10,656 nt of DNA from an uncultured Pirellula sp. (GTDB lineage Bacteria; Planctomycetota; Planctomycetia; Pirellulales; Pirellulaceae): the NCBI GenBank assembly GCA_903837255.1, contig CAILTZ010000339.1:1-10656 (forward strand), read 5' to 3'. Position numbers and translations under genes: made by a program. Of this stretch, positions 1-6,944 are shown one piece after another. Position 1 is the stretch's first letter; each line of letters starts with the position of its first letter. The notes beneath the pieces are model-generated. The model was not told the DNA's origin and made no database searches. It saw nothing but the letters and a program-made list of their open reading frames with translations.

Positions 1-1715
1 CTTCGGCGGTTAGTCTCCTCGATGGCGATCTGCATGGCTTGGGTGACCCTGTCGGCATACAAAATGACCTTAGAATTTACGTTCCGTGCAGCACGTCCGA
101 TTGTCTGAATTAGCGAAGTTTCGCTTCGCAAGAACCCTTCTTTATCGGCATCGAGGATGGCGACCATGGAGACCTCTGGTAGGTCGAGTCCTTCGCGGAG
201 CAGATTGACGCCAACGATCACATCGCAGTGGCCTTCTCGAAGATCGCGAAGCAGATCCACTCGGTCGAACGCGTCGAGTTCGCTGTGGAGCCAACGGCAT
301 TTGATGTCTTGATCGCAAAAATAATTGGAGAGATCCTCTGCCAGTCGTTTGGTCAGAGTGGTGACCAGGACGCGGTCTCCCATGGCCAATCGTTCGCGAA
401 TTTGTGCTAGCAGATGATTGATCTGTCCTTGGGCTGGCACAATCTCGACGACCGGATCGAGCAATCCGGTTGGCCGGATGACTTGTTCGACCACTTCGCC
501 ACCGGTTTTTTCAAGTTCATAGTCTCCTGGGGTGGCCGATACGAAGACGACTTGATTGACCCTTTGCTCCCATTCTTCGAATCGAAGAGGTCTGTTGTCC
601 AGTGCGCAGGGGAGACGGAATCCGTGATCGACGAGAGTTGTTTTTCGGTTGTGGTCCCCGAAGTACATAGCGCGCAGTTGAGGGATTGTCACGTGCGATT
701 CATCGACGATGACGAAGAAGTCCTTTGGGAAGAAATCGTGGAGGGTGTCTGGGGTTGCCCCAGGGGGCTTGCCAGAAAGGGGTCTTGAGTAGTTTTCGAT
801 TCCTGGGCAGTGGCCCGTCACGGAGAGCATTTCCAGGTCGTATTTGGTGCGGGATTCGAGCCGTTGGGCTTCGAGGATCTTCCCCTCTTTTTGAAACTTG
901 GCCAGTTGCTGAGCCAATTCCTTTCGGATCACGCCGATGGCCTCGTAGATCCGTTGATCGTCGGTGACGAAATGTTTGGCGGGATAGATCATGAGCGCTT
1001 GTTCCCTGGAGAGGGCTTGGCCTGTCTCGGGTTGGATGATCGTCAGTTTTTCTACTTCGTTGCCCCAGAATTCAATTCTCAGTGCGAAATCCTCGTAGGG
1101 TGGCCATATCTCGATGGTATCGCCTCGGATTCGGAAGTTGCCACGTTGAAAGGCGGTATCGTTTCGTGAATACTGGATATTGACGAGTTTCAGCAGTAGT
1201 TCTTCTCGGATCACCAGTTCGCCGATACGGATTGGCACGACCATCTTGCTATACATTTCCGGAGAGCCAAGGCCGAATATGCACGAGACGCTTGCGACGA
1301 CGATGCAATCGCGTCGGGTGATCAGGGCGCTGGTAGCTGCCAAACGCAAGCGTTCGATTTCCTCGTTGATCGAGGAATCCTTTTCGATGTACAAGTCTTT
1401 TTGGGGTATGTAGGCTTCGGGTTGGTAATAGTCGTAGTAGCTGATGAAGTAATGAACAGCGTTGCGGGGGAAGAACTCTCGAAATTCGGAGTAGAGTTGT
1501 GCAGCAAGCGTTTTGTTGTGGCTTAGGATCAGGGTTGGCCGTTGGACTTGTTCGATGACATTGGCCATGGTGAAGGTTTTCCCGGAGCCGGTCACTCCCA
1601 TGAGCACCTGCTCTGGGGTGCCTCGGCGGAGACCTCGCACGAGCGATTGGATCGCTTGGGGCTGATCCCCTGCGGGTTTGTAGCTGCTTTCCAGCTCAAA
1701 GGGTTTGTTAATCAT
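1..1715 (-). CDS. uvrB: UvrABC system protein B, 3' end cut by the window edge
   Basis: UvrB is the damage-verifying helicase-like subunit of cytoplasmic nucleotide excision repair. It is loaded by UvrA and recruits UvrC. The minus-strand frame stays open from ATG at 1715 to base 1, giving 571 codons of a family that usually has about 670; the missing part would hold the C-terminal UVR (UvrC-binding) motif. Visible motifs in order: N-terminal [10 protein letters not shown]; Walker A GVTGSGKT at residues 40-47; NKTLAAQ near 67-73; the beta-hairpin [10 protein letters not shown] at 93-102 that inserts between DNA strands; the Walker B DESH at 338-341; PTGLLDP; and near the edge [16 protein letters not shown] and QTIGRAARN of the second helicase domain. 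I see no frameshift: the reading frames at both ends and at DESH agree. Its ATG overlaps the stop of the upstream HhH gene (ATGA), so translation is probably coupled to it. Confidence 0.97.
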   Translation of the reverse strand, partial: MINKPFELESSYKPAGDQPQAIQSLVRGLRRGTPEQVLMGVTGSGKTFTMANVIEQVQRPTLILSHNKTLAAQLYSEFREFFPRNAVHYFISYYDYYQPEAYIPQKDLYIEKDSSINEEIERLRLAATSALITRRDCIVVASVSCIFGLGSPEMYSKMVVPIRIGELVIREELLLKLVNIQYSRNDTAFQRGNFRIRGDTIEIWPPYEDFALRIEFWGNEVEKLTIIQPETGQALSREQALMIYPAKHFVTDDQRIYEAIGVIRKELAQQLAKFQKEGKILEAQRLESRTKYDLEMLSVTGHCPGIENYSRPLSGKPPGATPDTLHDFFPKDFFVIVDESHVTIPQLRAMYFGDHNRKTTLVDHGFRLPCALDNRPLRFEEWEQRVNQVVFVSATPGDYELEKTGGEVVEQVIRPTGLLDPVVEIVPAQGQINHLLAQIRERLAMGDRVLVTTLTKRLAEDLSNYFCDQDIKCRWLHSELDAFDRVDLLRDLREGHCDVIVGVNLLREGLDLPEVSMVAILDADKEGFLRSETSLIQTIGRAARNVNSKVILYADRVTQAMQIAIEETNRR

Positions 1716-2116
1716 TGGCTTGGTGTCGGTGAGAGTCTCAGGTAACGAGTAAGGACACGAACTCTTTGGGCTTTGATACCTGGGATATCTGCCAATTGAT
1801 CGAGGCTTTGGAATCCGCCGAGTTCGTTGCGGTGTCGGAGGATGGCTTCGATGAGCTTGGGCCCTAGGCCTGGTATCAACTGCAGCTCCTCGGCCGTAGC
1901 TTGGTTGATGTCTACGGTCCACTGGTGGGTCAGTTGACGATCTGTGTGATTGCCAAGGGTGTCGTGTTGACGTTGGTAGGCGATCCAAGCAGTGGCGGTT
2001 AGCAGGCCAGAGATGGCGAGAATTCCAAGCACACGATTTCGCACACCCAGGGCATGGTAGACGCTCTGCTCGAAATGCGGTGAGGTAGCCTCATGACCGT
2101 CCGTGGTGTCGTTCAA
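1712..2116 (-). CDS. ComEA-like membrane-anchored helix-hairpin-helix protein
   Basis: A 134-residue protein with a short cytoplasmic N-terminus, one membrane segment at about residues 28-47 ([11 protein letters not shown]...), a polar spacer, and a ComEA-type HhH domain at about 67-128. The domain has the signature [19 protein letters not shown], then [12 protein letters not shown] and [11 protein letters not shown], that is, two hairpin GxG-type turns (GLG and GIK). In ComEA proteins this domain binds double-stranded DNA at the membrane during uptake; here only DNA-binding is inferred. The start is TTG at 2116: an in-frame TAG lies nine codons upstream, AAGGA sits about 9 bases before it, and the nearby ATG is out of frame and quickly stops. 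It lies 21 bases after the aldolase gene and its TGA overlaps the ATG of uvrB, so it is the middle gene of a three-gene unit. A role in natural transformation cannot be claimed without other com genes. Confidence 0.8.
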   Translation of the reverse strand: MNDTTDGHEATSPHFEQSVYHALGVRNRVLGILAISGLLTATAWIAYQRQHDTLGNHTDRQLTHQWTVDINQATAEELQLIPGLGPKLIEAILRHRNELGGFQSLDQLADIPGIKAQRVRVLTRYLRLSPTPSQ

Positions 2117-2137
2117 TCCATTGGTTCCTTGCTCAAT

Positions 2138-3145
2138 CTAAACAGATCGCAACTGGGTCAAGACCTCATGCACGATTCGATTGATGACTTCGTCGCTAGC
2201 TCCGGAGGAGATTTCACGGGTGGTGGAGGGCCTAGCTTGCATGAAATCAAATCCTGCAAGCATTTCTTGGAGCTTCCGTTGGGCTGCATCGGCGGCGGTC
2301 GATTGCTGTGGCGAAAGAGGCTGTCGGGATTGTCCTAGATCCCAGCCGCGGATTCTTGCACCCCGGCGGAATCCTTCAGGGAATTCCAGGGTCGAGATCA
2401 TTGCATCGAAGAGTGGCAAGAGTCGGTATTGCAACTGCATAGCTCTGTCCCATTGCCCGGACTTGCAAGACTCATAAATCGCGCGTGTTAGTTCTGGCAC
2501 TACTCCGCTCGTGGCGTTGGTACCACCGTCGCATCCGACCATAAGCATCGGGACCAGGGAGGCGTCCCAGCCGGTCATGAAGAAGAAGTCCTTTCGCAAA
2601 GGGCGAACTTCAGAGATCATCCGCATCATATGGGGGATATCTCCGGAGCTGTCTTTGATGCCGACGATTCTTGGGCACTCCTGCGCAAGTCGCTTGACGG
2701 TGGCGACGTCAATCGGGGAAGCGAACAAGGGGATGTTGTAGAGGGTCACATCGACCGAAACGTTGTCGGCGATTTCTTTGAAGTAAGCGAACACGCCGTC
2801 GGGAGCTAGGCGATAGTAGAAGGGTGCGACGATCGCGACGGCTCGGCACCCTAGGCTTCCGTAAAGATCGCAGGCGCGGATGGTCTCCCCGACGTTGGCT
2901 TCGGCGGCTCCAGCTAGGATCGGCACTCGGCCGCGAGTTTGGTCCACAACGACCTCGATGACCCGCCGTCGCTCTTCGGGGGTAAATCGCACAAACTCCC
3001 CTGTGCTACCGTTGGGATATAGGCCGTGTACACCCCGATCGATGAGCCAATCGACGTAGCCTCGAAGCTTGTCCTCGTCGAGTCGACCACGGGAATCCAA
3101 CGGGGTGATGTTCGGAGTGAAAATACCGGAGAGTGGCTGGTTCAT
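2138..3145 (-). CDS. DHDPS/N-acetylneuraminate lyase family pyruvate aldolase with C-terminal targeting-like helix
   Basis: A 335-residue class I (Schiff-base) aldolase of the DapA/NanA superfamily. The TIM barrel spans residues 1 to about 295: [11 protein letters not shown] at the N-terminus, GSTGE at 46-50 (S47 and T48), APFYY at 107-111, the catalytic Tyr in YNIP (Y136), and the Schiff-base Lys in GIKDSSGD (K164). The arginine that follows YNxPxR in lysine-pathway DHDPS is replaced by Phe (F141). The GST/YNIP pattern and its numbering resemble N-acetylneuraminate lyase, so the substrate is probably not aspartate semialdehyde and I give no symbol. Family members normally end near residue 290-300. 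Here a Ser/Thr/Pro linker (303-316) and an amphipathic helix (about 317-333) are added; see the finding. The start is ATG at 3145. No Shine-Dalgarno is evident, but a TATGAT hexamer lies 14 bases upstream of it, so the leader may be very short. First gene of the unit with the HhH gene and uvrB. Confidence 0.9.
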   Translation of the reverse strand: MNQPLSGIFTPNITPLDSRGRLDEDKLRGYVDWLIDRGVHGLYPNGSTGEFVRFTPEERRRVIEVVVDQTRGRVPILAGAAEANVGETIRACDLYGSLGCRAVAIVAPFYYRLAPDGVFAYFKEIADNVSVDVTLYNIPLFASPIDVATVKRLAQECPRIVGIKDSSGDIPHMMRMISEVRPLRKDFFFMTGWDASLVPMLMVGCDGGTNATSGVVPELTRAIYESCKSGQWDRAMQLQYRLLPLFDAMISTLEFPEGFRRGARIRGWDLGQSRQPLSPQQSTAADAAQRKLQEMLAGFDFMQARPSTTREISSGASDEVINRIVHEVLTQLRSV

Positions 3146-3188
3146 GGCTGTGAAGATATCATAGTTAGGTTGGGTTTTCCATGCGTAA

Positions 3189-3218
3189 GCACAGGGATTC
3201 TAGGCACAGGGAGTCTAG
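3189..3218. repeat. 15-bp tandem duplication (two copies)
   Basis: Two head-to-tail 15-base units, 3189-3203 and 3204-3218, of the form GCACAGGGA(T/G)TCTAG, identical at 14 of 15 positions. They lie in the gap between the divergent aldolase and ExbB-like genes, upstream of the proposed promoter for the latter. No function is visible. Confidence 0.85.
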
Positions 3219-3280
3219 GTTTCAAATTCTCGTGACGCCTTGGATTGCTAGCCAAGCTGGGTTTGGGTGGGGGTAAAAAG

Positions 3281-3309
3281 TTTTCGCTAGGTGGAAAAAA
3301 GGTTACAAT
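3281..3309 (+). promoter_or_regulatory. Candidate sigma-70-like promoter for the ExbB-like gene
   Basis: TACAAT at 3304-3309 matches the -10 consensus at five of six positions. At 17 bp upstream, TTTTCG (3281-3286) is only a weak -35. Transcription would begin near 3316, after an upstream in-frame ATG at 3245 but before the ATG at 3350, which supports the shorter gene start. Confidence 0.4.
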
Positions 3310-3349
3310 CGATGCGTGCGGAATTCGTCGAGGATCAGGACTGAGCAAG

Positions 3350-4132
3350 ATGAACGTATGGTTGATTGGGCAGGCTGTCGGAGCGAGGCAGATGGGGATC
3401 GATTTTTTCGATCTTTTGGTCCGTGGTGGGGTTTTTATGGTCCCGATCGCCTTGATGAGCTTGGTCGTAGTGACTTTCCTGTTCGACCGCTGGATTGGGC
3501 TTCGGAGAGGCAAGTTGATACCGGGTCGAATCGCCAATTTGCTGCGAGGGGCCACAAAGTTGGGGGCGTTGGATCCGTCGGAGATCTACCGGCTCTGTCG
3601 TGGAAATTCGGCGTTGGAGCGAGTCGTGCAGTCCGCTGTTTTGAGAGCGGGAAGGCCCCATAGCGAGACTCAGGCGGCTGTCAGCGAGGCTATTCAGCGG
3701 GAGGTTGATCGATCGTATGCCAATGTCCGTTGGTTGAACCTAGGGGCGGGGATCGCACCTCTTTTGGGACTGTTGGGAACGGTATGGGGTTTGATCCGAG
3801 CCTTTCACGACACGACGAGGCTCATCGCAGGGGAGAATCGGGCCGATTTTCTGGCGGTGGGTATTTACGAAGCCTTGGTGACGACGCTCGCGGGTCTGAT
3901 GGTAGCAATCCCGGCGGCTGTGGCGTCCCATTATTTCGAAGGTCGGATCCAACGGATCTTTCGTGACATCGAGGAGTTGTCTAGCGATCTGGTTCGAGGG
4001 CTTGATTCTCTGGAGGGTAGAGTTCGAACTGAGGTGACCGGAAAGGAGTTAAGCGTGGTTCCGACGGAGCCTTACTCGGCTGGATATTCCCGGACGATTC
4101 CTCCGCCGGTGGATGCTGATAAGCGGGGTTGA
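3350..4132 (+). CDS. MotA/TolQ/ExbB family proton channel protein
   Basis: Inner-membrane protein of the ExbB/TolQ/MotA family, whose members form proton-conducting stators that energise TonB-, Tol- or flagellar-type machines with an ExbD/TolR/MotB partner. From the ATG at 3350 it has 260 residues. TM1 lies at about 26-44, a long cytoplasmic segment at about 50-125, TM2 at about 129-151 with the family signature GIAPLLGLLGTVWGLIRAF, and TM3 at about 170-194 with EALVTTLAGLMVAIPA. This is the standard ExbB topology. The frame is open back to 3245, but the extra 35 residues are basic and glycine-rich and unlike the family. The ATG at 3350 has AGGA 9 bases upstream and lies downstream of the candidate promoter. 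No ExbD/TolR gene is adjacent: the next gene is on the opposite strand and ends 24 bases away. Its partner must be elsewhere or absent. Confidence 0.9.
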   Translation: MNVWLIGQAVGARQMGIDFFDLLVRGGVFMVPIALMSLVVVTFLFDRWIGLRRGKLIPGRIANLLRGATKLGALDPSEIYRLCRGNSALERVVQSAVLRAGRPHSETQAAVSEAIQREVDRSYANVRWLNLGAGIAPLLGLLGTVWGLIRAFHDTTRLIAGENRADFLAVGIYEALVTTLAGLMVAIPAAVASHYFEGRIQRIFRDIEELSSDLVRGLDSLEGRVRTEVTGKELSVVPTEPYSAGYSRTIPPPVDADKRG

Positions 4133-4156
4133 GTGTTTTAGCCAAGCCTCATGGCA

Positions 4157-4459
4157 TTAGATGGCCAGCATGAGTTGCGAATAGGCCCAAGTACAAATCG
4201 CGATGCAGATGGCAATCAAAGCGACTGTATAGATGAGATTAACTATAGACCAGAGGACTTTTTCAAGGGGGCTCAATGCGGGGCTCATCCAGAGCAAGGG
4301 CAAGCCGAGCGCGCCGGTAACCAAAAACAGCATCATCAAAATGAACTTGCGACTCGATATCATCCGCTCCCACTCGGTCTGCGGACGATTGGCTCGATGC
4401 TCGACTTTCGTTGTATCTGAAGCTCCTGGGCTAGCTTTCAGGGTATCGTCCTTCGGCAA
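4157..4459 (-). CDS. Small two-helix membrane protein, function unknown
   Basis: A 100-residue protein I do not recognise. A polar, Pro/Thr/Ser-containing N-terminus (1-37) is followed by two hydrophobic helices, at about 39-58 (FILMMLFLVTGALGLPLLWM) and 68-92 (VLWSIVNLIYTVALIAIC), joined by a short loop with SPALSPLEK. It is therefore most likely an integral inner-membrane protein with a helical hairpin. The proposed start is TTG at 4459, with GGGAG 7 bases upstream inside the end of the preceding hydrolase gene. The two coding regions overlap by 29 bases, which implies translational coupling. An internal ATG at residue 33 is a possible alternative start and would keep both helices. It converges on the ExbB-like gene with 24 bases between the stops. 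Association with the hydrolase is suggested only by the overlap. Confidence 0.7.
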   Translation of the reverse strand: MPKDDTLKASPGASDTTKVEHRANRPQTEWERMISSRKFILMMLFLVTGALGLPLLWMSPALSPLEKVLWSIVNLIYTVALIAICIAICTWAYSQLMLAI

Positions 4460-5216
4460 TCTCTTGCTCCCACTGTTTCATCAGAGGCCAATCGATGGCG
4501 CAGGTCCCAAAATCAGATAGGTGCAAGTACCCGTTGAGGCGTTCGATCACTCGATTGATCATCGCTGGGTCTTTGCGAAAATAAGGGCCATGGCTGGGCA
4601 ACAACCACTCTACCGAGGAGTCTCTGATTCTTTCAAGCGAGCGGATGAAGGATGGAATATCGCTGCCGTGGTGAGCATCGATCGCACCGACCCCGCCGTC
4701 GCGGTAAATATTGTCGCCGCTAAAGAGCAAGTTCCCGAATTGGAAGGCCAGTTGACTGTCGGCATGGCCTGGGGTTGACCACACGATCAGTTCGATGCCA
4801 CCGATGCCGATACGATCGCTGTCTTTAATCCGATGTTCAACCGTCACCTTGGGCATCGGCTCAGAGATGCCTTGGGCGTAGATCTCGGCAAAGGTCTGCA
4901 AGCGATCGCCGCTTTCCAGAAGCTCGGCTGCCTTAGGGTGGGCGGTGACTGTCGTCTTGAGAATCTGCTTGGCCTTGGCCAACCCCTGGCAATGATCCAC
5001 GTCGGCGTGGGTGGCTAGCAAGGTTTTGCACTTTGAGAGCGGGAAGTCTAGATCGCGAATCAGGTCGATGATTTCATCGACATGGTCTTCATAGCCGATG
5101 TCGATGAGCAACCATTCATCCTGGTGGAAGACCAGATAGAGGTTGCAGCCGATCAAGTGTCCGGCTTGGACGTTGAGTTCGATGACATTGGGGAAAATCG
5201 GTTTGCGGGTGATCAT
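4431..5216 (-). CDS. Metallo-beta-lactamase-fold hydrolase
   Basis: A 261-residue cytoplasmic MBL-fold protein, related to glyoxalase II and lactonase-type hydrolases. Metal-binding motifs in order: THADVDH at 69-75 (H70, D72, D74, H75), PGH at 149-151 (H151), SGD with D168, and PSHGP with H209. The usual HxHxDH motif appears as HxDxDH, a variant I know from some members of the broad MBL group; the other ligands are all present. The substrate cannot be told from sequence. I chose ATG at 5216. The frame also opens at TTG 5270, but that start sits at the edge of a stem-loop and has only a weak ribosome site. No clear Shine-Dalgarno precedes 5216 either, so the N-terminus is uncertain by 18 residues. 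It follows the methyltransferase gene by 79 bases and overlaps the next small membrane protein gene. Confidence 0.88.
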   Translation of the reverse strand: MITRKPIFPNVIELNVQAGHLIGCNLYLVFHQDEWLLIDIGYEDHVDEIIDLIRDLDFPLSKCKTLLATHADVDHCQGLAKAKQILKTTVTAHPKAAELLESGDRLQTFAEIYAQGISEPMPKVTVEHRIKDSDRIGIGGIELIVWSTPGHADSQLAFQFGNLLFSGDNIYRDGGVGAIDAHHGSDIPSFIRSLERIRDSSVEWLLPSHGPYFRKDPAMINRVIERLNGYLHLSDFGTCAIDWPLMKQWEQEIAEGRYPES

Positions 5217-5271
5217 ATTGGAGAGTCTTTGGATGAGATGGTGGTGGTATAAGCCTACCAAACTCGACAAA

Positions 5272-5292
5272 CTCGCTCAAGAATAAAGCGAG
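5272..5292 (-). terminator. Stem-loop after the methyltransferase gene, possible weak terminator or attenuator
   Basis: CTCGCT (5272-5277) and AGCGAG (5287-5292) form a perfect 6-bp stem with a 9-base loop, starting 3 bases after the methyltransferase stop. Read on the minus strand it is followed by TTTG rather than a long T-run, so it may only partly stop transcription into the hydrolase gene. Confidence 0.4.
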
Positions 5293-5295
5293 GCT

Positions 5296-6165
5296 TCAGG
5301 TCGATTGCCATTGGCGAATCACCTCAAAAAGAAGAATAGATCCCGTTACGGATGCGTTCAGGGAGTCTATTTTGCCAAACATTGGAATGTGGACGGGCAG
5401 GATTTCTTCTGCTTGCCAGCGATCCTCAAGCCCGTTGGCTTCGCTTCCGATGACGATGGCAGTTTTATGGGAGAACTGGATTTGCGAATAGGGTTTGCCG
5501 TTTTCGGTGCGGGCGGCCAAGCATTGCACGGAGCGTTTCATCAGCCACTGGAACAGGTCTTGCCAGTTGCCGATCGCGATAGGGATGGTGAACATGGCAC
5601 CTAGGCTAGCGCGGATGGCATTGGGGTTCCAGACTTCAGCGGTCGGATCGCTGAGTAGAACTGCGGTCGCCCCGGCCGCATCGGCCGTGCGCATAGCGGC
5701 CCCGAGGTTTCCTGGTTTTTCTAGCCTGTCGAGGACGAGGTACAGCTCGTGTGTGGACTCGCTTGCGGTTTGAATGCGACTCGGAAGGGATTCCAGGGTG
5801 GTCTGAGGTGGTATAGCCATCGCAATGGCTTGTTGGTCCTGTTCTCCGTACTGGAGTTTCCGCATAGGGATTTCAGATAGCCGAGTCCAGCGGATGCGAT
5901 GCGATAGGTCATCGATACTCGAAGCTGTCTTCATGCTCGAAGCAGGCTCAGGGAGAATTGCCAGCAGTTCGCGGGTCGGGGATTCCCAAGCTTCTTCGGG
6001 GATGAAGATTTCAATGCATTGGACGCCTGAGGCCAAGGCGATCGCGATGTTGCGTGTACCATCGATGAGAAAGCGGTCGTGGCGGCGACGGCCTTTTGCC
6101 TCCCGCAGGCTTGCGGCGAACTTGACCCGAGGGTTCGATGCACTGGTAATCAGTTCGCTTGTCAA
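5296..6165 (-). CDS. TrmH/SpoU family RNA 2'-O-ribose methyltransferase
   Basis: A 289-residue S-adenosylmethionine-dependent methyltransferase of the SPOUT class that modifies a ribose 2'-OH in tRNA or rRNA. The N-terminal substrate-binding region (LITSASNPRVK, FLIDGTRNI) resembles that of RlmB/TrmH-like enzymes. The C-terminal trefoil-knot domain carries the three SpoU motifs: motif 1 DRLEKPGNLGAAMRTADA at about 146-163, motif 2 VIGSEANGLED at about 238-248, and motif 3 IPMFGKIDSLNASVT at about 260-274. All key residues appear intact. The frame stays open upstream into the tRNA-Leu gene, so the start must be internal. TTG at 6165 gives the usual short N-terminus before ITSxSNPRVK. No strong ribosome site is visible, so the start is moderately certain. 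It begins 34 bases after the tRNA and is probably on the same transcript. The exact RNA target is not determinable here. Confidence 0.9.
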   Translation of the reverse strand: MTSELITSASNPRVKFAASLREAKGRRRHDRFLIDGTRNIAIALASGVQCIEIFIPEEAWESPTRELLAILPEPASSMKTASSIDDLSHRIRWTRLSEIPMRKLQYGEQDQQAIAMAIPPQTTLESLPSRIQTASESTHELYLVLDRLEKPGNLGAAMRTADAAGATAVLLSDPTAEVWNPNAIRASLGAMFTIPIAIGNWQDLFQWLMKRSVQCLAARTENGKPYSQIQFSHKTAIVIGSEANGLEDRWQAEEILPVHIPMFGKIDSLNASVTGSILLFEVIRQWQST

Positions 6166-6199
6166 GTCGCACGCTGCTAAAGAAAAATCAACACAATAG

Positions 6200-6281
6200 T
6201 GGCCACTCGGGGAGTCGAACCCCGACGCCTCTCGGCACAAGATCCTAAGTCTTGCGTGTCTGCCAATTTCACCAAGTGGCC
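6200..6281 (-). tRNA. tRNA-Leu (anticodon UAG)
   Basis: An 82-base class II tRNA. The acceptor stem pairs GGCCACT (6281-6275) with AGTGGCC (6207-6201), and the discriminator is A (6200). The anticodon stem CAAGA/TCTTG encloses the loop CTTAGGA, giving anticodon TAG, which reads CUA and probably other CUN leucine codons. A long variable arm (around TGCCGAGAGGCG) is typical of tRNA-Leu, and the T arm is CGGGG-TTCGACT-CCCCG. The 3' CCA is not encoded, so it must be added after transcription. Confidence 0.96.
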
Positions 6282-6296
6282 GTCTGTGTTTCCCGG

Positions 6297-6325
6297 ATTT
6301 TAACCTTCGCAGCGAATGCTGTCGA
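6297..6325 (-). promoter_or_regulatory. Near-consensus sigma-70-type promoter for tRNA-Leu and downstream genes
   Basis: On the minus strand TCGACA (6325-6320) and TAAAAT (6302-6297) each match the -35 and -10 consensus at five of six positions, with exactly 17 bp between them. Transcription would start near 6290, about 9 bases before the mature tRNA 5' end. This is the best-looking promoter in the window. Confidence 0.7.
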
Positions 6326-6340
6326 CGGTGTTGGGAAAAA

Positions 6341-6895
6341 CTACCTTGGAATCGGCTTGCGCCATTGGCTGTTGGGATCCTCGTTGGGGGTGTCGGTAAT
6401 GGAGCCCGAGGTGCCTGAGATTGTCGATGGCAGGGGTACGGGATCGTTCAAAGAGGATTCAATGATCCCGGTGGCTTGGACAACACCACTGCCGACGCGG
6501 TCCAAAGTCGCACCGGCTTGGGAGACAGTGTGATTTACCGAATTGGCTGATTTTTCGATGGCGGCTCTTGCGTTATCGGTCGCTAGTTTGAGTTCATTTT
6601 GAGCCGAGGCAACCGCATCCGTGAAGGGGCTTACGGAATAGGCAGAGACCGACTTGGGGGCCGCTTGGTTGGGCTGCCCGGCTTGGTTGGGCTGCATAGG
6701 GAAAGCGTTCGGGTTCGGGTTGATTGGATTTGAGTACGGGGAGCTCGGAAGGTTGCTTGGTGCATTCGGAGGAGGCACACGTGTGGCCTGATTCCAAGGC
6801 ATGTTCATCATCGAATTTGACTGGCAACCCCAAGAGGAGATGATCAGGGTTGAAGCAAAAATCGTCCCGTGAATTTTTTTCGTTAGCCCTGACAT
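6341..6895 (-). CDS. Putative low-complexity lipoprotein, function unknown
   Basis: A 184-residue protein with a basic N-terminus (MSGLTKKIH), a hydrophobic stretch and a lipobox-like SSWGC, with the lipidated Cys at residue 24. It is therefore probably membrane-anchored outside the cytoplasm. Residues about 37-80 are rich in Pro, Asn and Gln and include a tandem QPNQAG/QPNQAA. Residues about 88-145 form an Ala-rich, heptad-like amphipathic region (AVASAQNELKLATDNARAA and on), suggesting a helical rod. The tail is again Pro/Ser/Thr-rich. No enzyme motif is seen. The start is ATG at 6895 with AGGA 8 bases upstream, inside the palindrome AAGGATCCTT. It lies 59 bases before the tRNA-Leu gene on the same strand, but the tRNA has its own promoter. 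A structural or surface role is only a guess. Confidence 0.75.
   Translation of the reverse strand: MSGLTKKIHGTIFASTLIISSWGCQSNSMMNMPWNQATRVPPPNAPSNLPSSPYSNPINPNPNAFPMQPNQAGQPNQAAPKSVSAYSVSPFTDAVASAQNELKLATDNARAAIEKSANSVNHTVSQAGATLDRVGSGVVQATGIIESSLNDPVPLPSTISGTSGSITDTPNEDPNSQWRKPIPR
6663..6698 (-). repeat. 18-bp tandem repeat inside the lipoprotein gene
   Basis: GCTTGGTTGGGCTGC occurs at 6663-6677 and again at 6681-6695, a period of 18 bases. On the minus strand it encodes QPNQA(A/G) twice, so the reading frame is preserved. It falls in the Pro/Asn/Gln-rich linker. Confidence 0.85.
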
Positions 6896-6944
6896 CGTAA
6901 GGATCCTTTGTTTAAGAAAGGTTTCGTTATGGGTTTTTCAGCTT

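Noticed and set aside
228-1413. Several plus-strand open frames of 60-124 codons
   Set aside because: They lie antisense to uvrB, whose frame is continuous and motif-rich. They have no recognisable features of their own.
1322-1507. Minus-strand open frame of 61 codons
   Set aside because: It is in another frame inside uvrB (the beta-hairpin region).
2093-2741. Plus-strand open frames opposite the aldolase
   Set aside because: They are antisense to a well-supported enzyme gene with intact active-site residues.
3142-3661. Minus-strand open frames opposite the start of the ExbB-like gene
   Set aside because: Arg/Pro/Lys-rich translation without domains, opposite a gene with clear membrane topology.
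6166-6240. N-terminal extension of the RNA methyltransferase
   Set aside because: It would be translated through the tRNA-Leu gene, and the residues do not resemble the family's N-terminus.
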